Assembly: GCF_004331155.1 (NCBI RefSeq)
Contig: NZ_SJNZ01000027.1
Span: 1 to 48,043 of the forward strand
DNA length: 48,043 nucleotides
Reading direction: 5' to 3'
DNA from: Acinetobacter terrestris
GTDB taxonomy: Bacteria > Pseudomonadota > Gammaproteobacteria > Pseudomonadales > Moraxellaceae
Of this stretch, positions 41,938 to 48,043 are shown piece after piece; position 1 is the first letter of the stretch, and each line of letters begins with the position of its first letter. A program made the position numbers and the translations under genes. The notes beneath the pieces were generated by a model. The model saw only the letters and a list, made by a program, of their open reading frames with translations, searched no databases and had not been told where the DNA came from.

Positions 41938-42942
41938 ATGGCAACTTTGTTTGCACCAATTTTTGATGTTCCTTCCTATATACAGCAACTGACGAATTTG
42001 GCAGATGACCGAATTGGTGCAGAAATTATTGATTGTTCGGATGATTTTTTTGCTGAAGCAAAACGCATGTTGCAATTCACTGCTCCAGTATTTGTAGAAG
42101 ACAAATTTGATCAACATGGCAAATGGATGGACGGCTGGGAAACCCGCCGTAAACGCCATGCAGGTTATGACTGGGCCATTATTAAACTCGGCGTGGCAGG
42201 CAAAATTAAAGCCCTGGATATCGATACCACTTTCTTTACAGGAAACTATCCCGCTTCTGCTGCTGTAGAAGCATGCTATGCACCAGATGGAGAACTGGGT
42301 CATATAGAATGGCAAAATATTTTAAAAAATAGCCTTCTCGGCCCAAGTGACCATCATATTTTTAATATTGATACCGAACAGGTGTTTACCCATATCCGTT
42401 TAAATATTTATCCAGATGGCGGTGTGGCACGTTTTAGAGTCTATGGTGAGGTGCAAATTCAAGTAAAAGATAGCACTCAAACTCTGGATTTATTGGCTTT
42501 AGAAAACGGTGGCCGCGTGATTGCTTATAGTGATGCGCATTTTGGTCATCCACGCAATCTGATTAATCCGGGTCGTGGCATAAATATGGGCGATGGCTGG
42601 GAAACCAAACGTCGCCGTGCGCCTGGTTTTGACTGGTGTATTCTGGCTTTGGGTCGAAGTAGCCATATTGAAAAAATTGACATCGATACTGCCCATTTTA
42701 AAGGGAACTTTCCTGCACAGGTATCCATTCAGGCGATTTACGTAGAAGATGCAACAGACCAGCAGCTGATTCCGCAAAGCATGTTCTGGCCTTTCCTGCT
42801 AGAAGCCCAAGAGATGCAAATGGACCATATTCATACTTTTGTCGAGGAAATCTTAGAGCAGGAAAAAATTTCCCATATCCGTGTCAACATGATTCCTGAC
42901 GGCGGGATCAGCCGGATTCGCTTATGGGCTAAAGTCACTTAA
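41938..42942 (+). CDS. alc: Allantoicase
   Basis: 334 residues with two homologous jelly-roll repeats, clear from the duplicated motifs DGWETRRKRHAGYDW (first half) and DGWETKRRRAPGFDW (second half), each followed by DIDT-x2-F-x-GN/PAx. It cleaves allantoate to ureidoglycolate and urea. It begins the rightward operon with ureidoglycolate lyase 5 bases after its stop. Confidence 0.94.
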   Translation: MATLFAPIFDVPSYIQQLTNLADDRIGAEIIDCSDDFFAEAKRMLQFTAPVFVEDKFDQHGKWMDGWETRRKRHAGYDWAIIKLGVAGKIKALDIDTTFFTGNYPASAAVEACYAPDGELGHIEWQNILKNSLLGPSDHHIFNIDTEQVFTHIRLNIYPDGGVARFRVYGEVQIQVKDSTQTLDLLALENGGRVIAYSDAHFGHPRNLINPGRGINMGDGWETKRRRAPGFDWCILALGRSSHIEKIDIDTAHFKGNFPAQVSIQAIYVEDATDQQLIPQSMFWPFLLEAQEMQMDHIHTFVEEILEQEKISHIRVNMIPDGGISRIRLWAKVT

Positions 42943-42947
42943 TCGAT

Positions 42948-43454
42948 ATGAATACTATGACCATGCAAACGATAAAAATACAGCCTTTAGATGCGGAAAG
43001 TTTTGCGTCTTTTGGCGAAGTCATTGCCTGTAAAGGCAATGACTTTTTTCATATCAATGACCAACATACCGAGCGTTATCATGCTTTGGCTGAAGCACAA
43101 ACCGATGCAAAAGTTGGGCTGAGCATTTTTAAGAATATTCAAATCACTGAAATTCCTTTTGAAATTTCAATGCTGGAAAGACATCCCCTCGGTTCACAAG
43201 CTTTTATTCCGATGCAGGGACAACAGTTTTTAATTGTGGTCGCGCCGGGTCTGGATCATGAAAGGCCGGATCTGAACCAGATTCAGGCATTTATTACGGA
43301 TGGTTCACAAGGCGTGAATTATCGTGCCGGGACATGGCATCATCCTTTGCTCACCCTTGAAGCACCGAGTGACTTTGTGGTGGTGGATCGGATAGGCACC
43401 GGACCGAACTGTGATGTTTATTCTTTTCCAGAAAAAATTCGTATAGATCATTAG
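42948..43454 (+). CDS. allA: Ureidoglycolate lyase
   Basis: 168 residues of the AllA cupin family: PLDAESFASFGEVI near the start, ISMLERHPLGSQAFIPM in the middle and WHHPLLTLEAPSDFVVVDR near the end. It cleaves ureidoglycolate to glyoxylate and urea. It is translationally close to allantoicase (5 bases). The start could be ATG 42948, 42957 or 42963, since three Met codons lie within six residues. It is followed by a strong bidirectional terminator. Confidence 0.92.
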   Translation: MNTMTMQTIKIQPLDAESFASFGEVIACKGNDFFHINDQHTERYHALAEAQTDAKVGLSIFKNIQITEIPFEISMLERHPLGSQAFIPMQGQQFLIVVAPGLDHERPDLNQIQAFITDGSQGVNYRAGTWHHPLLTLEAPSDFVVVDRIGTGPNCDVYSFPEKIRIDH

Positions 43455-43461
43455 GCAAATA

Positions 43462-43488
43462 AAAAAGCCCTTGTTCACAAGGGCTTTT
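43462..43488. terminator. Bidirectional terminator between allA and tsx-like gene
   Basis: AAAAGCCCTTGTTCACAAGG with GCTTTT: a 10-bp stem with A/T tracts on both sides. Confidence 0.88.
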
Positions 43489-43511
43489 AAATATCTTGAC
43501 AGGTAGCGTAT

Positions 43512-44231
43512 TTAAAAATGATATTTCACTAAAGCACTGACATTGTTTTCATCCGCATCTGGAATGCTATATTTGTTGTTCCAGATTGAATGCTCAATAC
43601 CTACATATAAGCGCGTGTCTGGAGAAATGTGTTTACCTAGATTCCATTTCCATTGTGTAGTCCAGTTCATTTCACTGGCGTGATTTTCACCTTCATCAGT
43701 AGACCAATCCAGGAAACCATCAATCAAGAAATCTTCCGAACCTAATTTCAGCGGGATACCATATACAAAGGTCAACTGGTAATCATCAATCGAGTCATTA
43801 TTTGCACGGTATAAATTCACTTGTGCATACTGGAAATAAGGAATCGCCAAGTCAACACCTACACCATACAAGAAGTTATTAAAACCAGTGCCTCCTTCCC
43901 AGGTGGTGGCCAGCAAAACATCTTTAATCGGTCCAAGCTCGAGTTTTTGACCTGTGACTGCGCCCAGGCTTAAACGCGGTGAAGCTTCAAAATAAGTTTC
44001 TTTACCACTGACGTCATTGTCGGTACGGTCAGCAAAACCAAAGAAATCACCGTATTTTAATTTTGCCGTATATTCAAAGGTCACGGTTGACTGCTTATCT
44101 TCACGTGCAATCAGTTCATAGTCATTACCATACAGACCTGAAATACTGAAGTCTTGCCAGATCGGTGCTGCCTGCGCGCCAATGGCTGTCGTTGCCAATA
44201 CAGTTGCAGTTAATAATTGTATTAATTTCAT
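43512..44231 (-). CDS. Tsx-like nucleoside-specific outer-membrane channel
   Basis: 239 residues: a Sec signal peptide (cut after AIGAQA) and a beta-barrel of alternating aromatic strands (WQDFSISGLYGNDYELI, FEYTAKLKYGDFFGFAD) ending in the C-terminal aromatic residue typical of porins (VKYHF). It belongs to the Tsx family, which lets nucleosides cross the outer membrane. It has its own sigma-54 promoter. Confidence 0.85.
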   Translation of the reverse strand: MKLIQLLTATVLATTAIGAQAAPIWQDFSISGLYGNDYELIAREDKQSTVTFEYTAKLKYGDFFGFADRTDNDVSGKETYFEASPRLSLGAVTGQKLELGPIKDVLLATTWEGGTGFNNFLYGVGVDLAIPYFQYAQVNLYRANNDSIDDYQLTFVYGIPLKLGSEDFLIDGFLDWSTDEGENHASEMNWTTQWKWNLGKHISPDTRLYVGIEHSIWNNKYSIPDADENNVSALVKYHF

Positions 44232-44275
44232 AAAAGCCTAGCCCCAAGAGAAAGAAGATAATTACAAGATTAATT

Positions 44276-44294
44276 AAGCAAAAATGAAGCCAAT
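44276..44294 (-). promoter_or_regulatory. Sigma-54 promoter of the tsx-like gene
   Basis: Minus strand ATTGGCTTCATTTTTGCTT: GG and GC ten bases apart, about 45 bases before the ATG. Confidence 0.7.
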
Positions 44295-44311
44295 TTTTTA
44301 ATTTCTGGTAT

Positions 44312-44335
44312 AAAAAAGCCCATAGATATGGGCTT
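44312..44335 (-). terminator. Terminator of the uraD-hiuH-permease operon
   Basis: Minus strand AAGCCCATATCTATGGGCTTTTTT: a 7-bp stem and six-T tract, 26 bases after the permease stop. Confidence 0.85.
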
Positions 44336-44360
44336 AAATGTAGCGTAAACATCTACAGAA

Positions 44361-45719
44361 TTAATGCTGTGTATCCACCGCTGCTTTAGAGCTGACAGAT
44401 GGATTGCCTTTAAACACATTCAGGTGATTAAACAGAAGATTAAGAATAATCGCCATCAAGCAGGTAGAGCTAATACCTGAGTGGAATAAGGTTTGCACCC
44501 ATTTGGGGAAGTTGGCATAAAATGAATGATCAATAATCGGGATCATGCCTGCAGCAATTGCGGTTGCCACAATAATCAGGTTTTTTTGTTCGTTGTAATC
44601 AATTTTAGCCAGAGTACGGATCCCACTCGCTGCCACGGTACCAAACAGCACCAGACCTGCACCGCCCAATACGGGAACGGGAATGGCGGCAATTAAACGC
44701 CCCATAATCGGGAGCAGACCCAAGGCCACTAAAATCATCCCGCCTGCTGCCACCACAAAACGGCTTTTCACCCCGGTAATAGCAACCAAGCCAACATTTT
44801 GTGCAAACGCACTTTGCATGAACGATCCAAAAATAGGTGCAACAGCACTCGACAACATATCGGCACGTAGACCATTGGAAATACGTTCCGAGTCGACTTT
44901 TGTTCCGACAATTTCCCCGACCGCGATAATATCAGCCGTGGTTTCAGTCATGATCACCAAAGTCACGATCAGCATGGAAATGATCGCGGTCAATTCAAAA
45001 GTCGGTAGCCCAAAAGTAAAGAAGCTTGGAACTTGTATCCATGTACCACTTGCCACTTTAGAGAAATCACCAAAACCAAATAAATAGGCCAATACCGAGC
45101 CGAATACAATCGCCAGTAAAATTGACAAGCGACGGATAGCTGCATGTCGGCTTAAATTCAAGCAAATCACCAGGCATAAGGTCATCAGTGCCAGCCCAAT
45201 ATTTTCGATGCTGCCCCATTCTGGCGCTTTGCTGTTACCGCCCATCATCCAACGTACCGCCACCGGAAGCAACGACAGACCAATCACGGTAATCACACAG
45301 CCCGTCACTACAGGCGGGAAAAAGCGGATAATCTTGGAAAAATAAGGCGCAAGCAAGAACCCCATTAAAGATGCAATGATGACTGCGCCATAAACTGCCG
45401 ATAGGCCGCCACCTGTCGTCACAATCGCTACCATTGTCGCCACACCGGCAAAGGACACACCTTGCACCAGCGGCAATTTGGCTCCAACATATTTCACGCC
45501 AATGGTTTGCAGAATGGTGGCCAAACCACCGACAAATAATGCAGCAGCAATCAGCAAGCCAATTTGATAGGCGTCCAGACCTGCTGCTGTTCCCACAATC
45601 AAAGGCGGTGCAATAATACCGCCGTACATGGTCAATACATGCTGTAAACCATAGGCTGCACTTTTTCCAGCACCTAAATATTCATGTTCCGGTGAAATTG
45701 TTTTGCTTTGTTCTGCCAT
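44361..45719 (-). CDS. NCS2 nucleobase:cation symporter, urate/xanthine type
   Basis: About 452 residues with fourteen membrane segments in the 7+7 inverted fold. The NCS2 signature region includes ITETTADIIAVGEIVG-like helix 8 (MTETTADI) and the helix 10 motif AQNVGLVAITGVKSR. Placement directly after hiuH in the urate operon suggests urate or xanthine uptake. ATG 45719 is preferred for its GAGGGAG ribosome site; the frame is open to 45743. Confidence 0.9.
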   Translation of the reverse strand: MAEQSKTISPEHEYLGAGKSAAYGLQHVLTMYGGIIAPPLIVGTAAGLDAYQIGLLIAAALFVGGLATILQTIGVKYVGAKLPLVQGVSFAGVATMVAIVTTGGGLSAVYGAVIIASLMGFLLAPYFSKIIRFFPPVVTGCVITVIGLSLLPVAVRWMMGGNSKAPEWGSIENIGLALMTLCLVICLNLSRHAAIRRLSILLAIVFGSVLAYLFGFGDFSKVASGTWIQVPSFFTFGLPTFELTAIISMLIVTLVIMTETTADIIAVGEIVGTKVDSERISNGLRADMLSSAVAPIFGSFMQSAFAQNVGLVAITGVKSRFVVAAGGMILVALGLLPIMGRLIAAIPVPVLGGAGLVLFGTVAASGIRTLAKIDYNEQKNLIIVATAIAAGMIPIIDHSFYANFPKWVQTLFHSGISSTCLMAIILNLLFNHLNVFKGNPSVSSKAAVDTQH

Positions 45720-45751
45720 TCTTTTTCTCTCCCTCAAAGTCAAAAATGAAA

Positions 45752-46072
45752 TCAGCTTCCGCGATATGTGGAGTATGCGAATGGGCTAATCAGCAAAGGA
45801 ATATGAAAATGCTGTGATGCATCTTTCACATAGAAATGAATGACGGCTTTGGGAAAGAAAGTATCTAATCCCAAGCCTTGAAAATAAGCAGAGGTGGCAA
45901 ATTCAAGGCTATAAGCCCCTGCTTTAAATTCGGTTAAACCAAAATCGGTCACCCGGCCATCTGTATTGGTCAATGCTTCCCCCAGTAAAGTGCCCGCTTC
46001 GGAAAAAAGTTTGATCGCGACCTGTGCCGCCGGTTTACCCAGATGGGTATCTAAAATATGAGTGCTGATCAT
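45752..46072 (-). CDS. hiuH: 5-Hydroxyisourate hydrolase (transthyretin-like)
   Basis: 106 residues with the family's defining ends: STHILDTHLGKPA near the N-terminus (catalytic His5) and the C-terminal YRGS tetrapeptide. It hydrolyses 5-hydroxyisourate to OHCU. Its ATG overlaps the uraD stop (ATGA) and AGGAG lies 9 bases upstream. The permease follows 32 bases downstream. Confidence 0.95.
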   Translation of the reverse strand: MISTHILDTHLGKPAAQVAIKLFSEAGTLLGEALTNTDGRVTDFGLTEFKAGAYSLEFATSAYFQGLGLDTFFPKAVIHFYVKDASQHFHIPLLISPFAYSTYRGS

Positions 46073-46572
46073 GGCTGAAGCTCCTGAGACAGTCTTAGCA
46101 AGGCAATTTCCGTCAATTGATTGTGGACAATACGTTTTTCAATTTCTGGATCATTGACCAAACGATATTTCAGCGCTTGCAGTACGTCTTCGCTGCTGAG
46201 TCCTGAGGCTTTAATCAGGAAAATGTGGCCATATTTTTTTTCATAGGCAATATTGCCTTTGAGTAAAGCAAGCTGGGTTTCTTCATCCGCTGTAATGGAG
46301 GATTGCTCACGGTTAGAAAAGTTCTTTTCGATTTCACTCAATTCAGCCTGTGCTTTTTTCTCGCCAATACGTGGATGATTATCCAGTGCCGCTTTAATTT
46401 CCTCCCAGGTCCAGGTCGCTGCCTGCTGTTTGGCTGACTGCATAACCGCTTCAATGGATGCATAAGGACGCTGGGCTGCAATCTCGGCTGACCAGCTGGG
46501 TATTTGCACACAGTGCTTTAAAAAGCGAATGGCATCTTGTAGTGATGCTTGATTAAATTCAACGAGTTGCAC
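46069..46572 (-). CDS. uraD: OHCU decarboxylase
   Basis: 167 residues of the UraD family with the catalytic His66 in the hallmark NHPRIGEK and a second conserved stretch NIAYEKKYGHIFLIKASG. It converts OHCU to S-allantoin. GTG at 46572 is the start, with AGGCGA upstream. It is the first gene of the operon with hiuH and the NCS2 permease. Confidence 0.94.
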   Translation of the reverse strand: MQLVEFNQASLQDAIRFLKHCVQIPSWSAEIAAQRPYASIEAVMQSAKQQAATWTWEEIKAALDNHPRIGEKKAQAELSEIEKNFSNREQSSITADEETQLALLKGNIAYEKKYGHIFLIKASGLSSEDVLQALKYRLVNDPEIEKRIVHNQLTEIALLRLSQELQP

Positions 46573-46616
46573 TATTAAATCGCCTGATTATATTGAATGT
46601 CTGTTCAAAACTGGTT

Positions 46617-46635
46617 TTGCAATAACAATGCCAAA
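46617..46635 (-). promoter_or_regulatory. Sigma-54 promoter of the uraD operon
   Basis: Minus strand TTTGGCATTGTTATTGCAA: GG and GC ten bases apart, predicted start near 46608, about 36 bases before the GTG. Confidence 0.76.
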
Positions 46636-46656
46636 TCTGATGGATCTGGCATTTTT
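46628..46656 (+). terminator. Terminator-like hairpin overlapping the uraD promoter
   Basis: ATGCCAAATC/GATCTGGCAT arms (one mismatch) followed by TTTTT on the plus strand. No plus-strand gene ends nearby. It overlaps the -24 element, so it may instead serve as a regulator site. Confidence 0.45.
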
Positions 46657-46672
46657 ATATCGTCCTTAAATT

Positions 46673-46700
46673 AAAAAAGAGAACCCAAGGCTCTCTTTTT
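46673..46700. terminator. Bidirectional terminator-like hairpin
   Basis: AAAAAGAGA/TCTCTTTTT arms with an inner CC/GG pair. It insulates the urate operon from the accessory gene to the right. Confidence 0.65.
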
Positions 46701-46725
46701 AAATATATTTTTTTAATTACTGTGC

Positions 46726-46758
46726 GAGAGTAAAAAAGTATCATACTGGGTTACTCTC
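46726..46758. repeat. Nested inverted repeat
   Basis: Outer arms GAGAGTAA/TTACTCTC enclose AGTATCATACT, itself a palindrome. Nothing else is recognised in 46760-46990, which is AT-rich. Confidence 0.5.
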
Positions 46759-46996
46759 AACCCTTTGATTTTACATAGTAAGACCTAAGCTAAAAAAATA
46801 AAGACTCATACTGAAGCAATCCAACATGACCTACTAAATTTTTTTAGAGTAATAAAGTTTCATACTTATATGAAGCTTTAGGCTCAATGAGTTAATTTCA
46901 TCTTATAAGTCTTATAAAAATTAAATAAACAAAAGATTACTTTGTAAGGCAGAAAACATTCTAAATTGGAATATTAATCGAATTAAAAGGATACTA

Positions 46997-47731
46997 TTGA
47001 AAAATGAAAAAACTTATATTCTTGCTTTGTCTTTAATAACAGTCCAGTTATACGCTGCTGATAGTAATACTGCTTCTCCTGAACCTGTAATCACCTATAA
47101 TGCTTCTGTTGCGAATTCAATTGATAATATTGCTGAAAAATTACGTGAATTTCAGAATAAAAATCCTAATGCTAGTGAAGCTGAATTAAATGAATATGCC
47201 GATTCTTTATTGAAAACAGAGGTAGTGCAAACTCCTTGGCGCTCATCCAGAGCTACAATTTCTTCTGTATATACCGATATGGACGGATATATAAATGGTT
47301 ATCTAAATGCTCAAGAACAAGCACTTTATAATGCAAACCGAGCTAAGGGTTTACTATGTATTGCTAATGCCAAAACTGCTATAGATCTTACTAAAGCGAG
47401 ATATGTAAATACTAGTTCAGTTATGCATAATGGAAATGGTGATGCATTTAGACATGCTGTTTGGAACTTTGGCATGACAATAGATGTGGGAGCCGATTTT
47501 GCAAAAAAATGGAGTGATGCACATGAGTTCGGTTCTACTGGACAGCCTGCAACAGAACGCTCTATGGATATTTATAATAACTCGATAGGTATCAGTTTAG
47601 GGAAAAACAATCCTACGACGCTTTTACAATCATCATTTGCGAATTTAACTCAAGCTCAAGTAAGGGCAGGAAGATTGAAAATCATATCAAATGGCAACTT
47701 GGTATGGTCAAATTCAGTCGGTGAAAAATAA
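46997..47731 (+). CDS. Exported protein with a DUF6973-like domain
   Basis: 244 residues from TTG 46997 (AAAAGGA 6 bases upstream); the nearby ATG is out of frame. A signal peptide (ILALSLITVQLYAA) is followed by a helical stretch and then HNGNGDAFRHAVWNFGMTI with AKKWSDAHE, a His/Asp/Glu-rich motif seen in DUF6973-type domains of secreted or toxin-associated proteins. Such motifs look like a metal site, but no activity is known to me. The AT-rich composition and position beside an IS element mark it as accessory. Confidence 0.7.
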   Translation: MKNEKTYILALSLITVQLYAADSNTASPEPVITYNASVANSIDNIAEKLREFQNKNPNASEAELNEYADSLLKTEVVQTPWRSSRATISSVYTDMDGYINGYLNAQEQALYNANRAKGLLCIANAKTAIDLTKARYVNTSSVMHNGNGDAFRHAVWNFGMTIDVGADFAKKWSDAHEFGSTGQPATERSMDIYNNSIGISLGKNNPTTLLQSSFANLTQAQVRAGRLKIISNGNLVWSNSVGEK

Positions 47732-47756
47732 AAAATTTAGGATTTATAAGGTGAAA

Positions 47757-48043
47757 TGTCTGATATGTGCTGAATTAGCAGGAGACTTTCACTTGGGATA
47801 TGCTAGGCAGCTAACCGATAAAAGTTCTCTGCTATTTGATTTGGCGTTTTAAAATCCAAACTCTTTTGAATTCTTCGCTGATTATAAAATAACACAATGT
47901 ATTTTGTAATATCTGCTTTAGCTTCATCTCTGGTTTTATAGTTGCAATGATGCACTAATTCATTCTTGAGTATGCCCCAGAAACTTTCAATCGGTGCATT
48001 ATCGTAACAGTCCCCACGTTTGCTCATTGAACCTTGAAAATCA
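47757..48043 (-). mobile_element. IS3-family insertion sequence, right-hand end
   Basis: The 3' part of an IS3-type transposase plus about 45 bases of flank (end approximate, near TGTCTGATATGTGCTG). The element continues beyond the window, so its terminal repeats and target duplication cannot be checked. Confidence 0.7.
47803..48043 (-). CDS. IS3-family transposase OrfB, C-terminal part
   Basis: The reading frame enters from the right edge (DFQGSMSKRGDCYDNAPIES) and ends at 47803. It contains the catalytic Glu of the DDE triad in NAPIESFWGILKNE and the following YNQRRIQKSLDFKTP segment, typical of the rve integrase core of IS3 OrfB. The first two catalytic Asp lie outside the window. The frame is open to the edge. 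Confidence 0.9.
   Translation of the reverse strand, partial: DFQGSMSKRGDCYDNAPIESFWGILKNELVHHCNYKTRDEAKADITKYIVLFYNQRRIQKSLDFKTPNQIAENFYRLAA

Overview
The window looks like an Acinetobacter or close Moraxellaceae chromosome. This is inferred from the AT-rich background, the gene families and their arrangement; no rRNA gene is present to prove it. It is a dense catabolic region built around nitrogen scavenging, with a sugar-acid cluster at the left edge and accessory material at several joints.

Layout. (1) 1-6305: a pentonate-type sugar-acid cluster. A minus-strand operon (MFS importer, AraD1/GguC-type FAH-fold enzyme, aldehyde dehydrogenase cut by the window edge) faces a plus-strand operon (IlvD/Edd dehydratase, FadR-type GntR regulator, D-2-hydroxyacid dehydrogenase). 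Two copies of a FadR-family operator lie in the shared promoter. Together they would convert a pentonate via a 2-keto-3-deoxy acid to 2-oxoglutarate. (2) 6306-9892: a stretch of apparently decayed DNA, then a GC-richer three-gene exporter (membrane fusion protein, FtsX/MacB-like permease, ATPase). (3) 10230-28935: a guanidine-utilisation locus in three blocks. Block A (+) is an ABC permease and ATPase, a guanidine-II (mini-ykkC) riboswitch, an Fe(II)/2-oxoglutarate dioxygenase, an unknown protein and an SMR exporter. Block B (-) is a 36-residue peptide, a NikR-like regulator without its nickel ligands, allophanate hydrolase and the ABC lipoprotein. Block C (-) is a guanidine-I (ykkC) riboswitch, two DUF1989 proteins (carboxyguanidine deiminase subunits) and a urea/guanidine carboxylase. 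Unrelated genes separate the blocks: a small lipoprotein, a MocR regulator, a zinc metallopeptidase and an OLD-like nuclease. (4) 29522-46572: a purine-degradation region. It has a BMP-type nucleoside ABC transporter, two deaminases, an HpxD-like Rieske oxygenase with an HpxR-like LysR, FAD urate hydroxylase, HIU hydrolase, OHCU decarboxylase, allantoicase, ureidoglycolate lyase, a Tsx channel and an NCS2 permease. (5) 46997-48043: an accessory secreted protein and the end of an IS3-family element.

Two regulatory themes tie the right-hand 36 kb together. Ten sites fit the sigma-54 spacing rule GG-N10-GC, nearly all correctly placed before nitrogen operons, which implies NtrC-type control. One of them drives no gene: it is followed within about 180 bases by a strong terminator in the same orientation and is a candidate sigma-54-dependent small RNA. 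Both known guanidine riboswitch classes I and II occur in the same locus.

The most novel biology is probably the riboswitch-controlled trio at 12139-14367 (dioxygenase, unknown protein, EmrE-type SMR), the NikR-like/36-residue peptide pair and the sigma-54 small transcript. Gaps worth noting: no allantoinase and no HpxE reductase are visible, and an 8-oxoguanine-deaminase-like gene survives only as an N-terminal stub.
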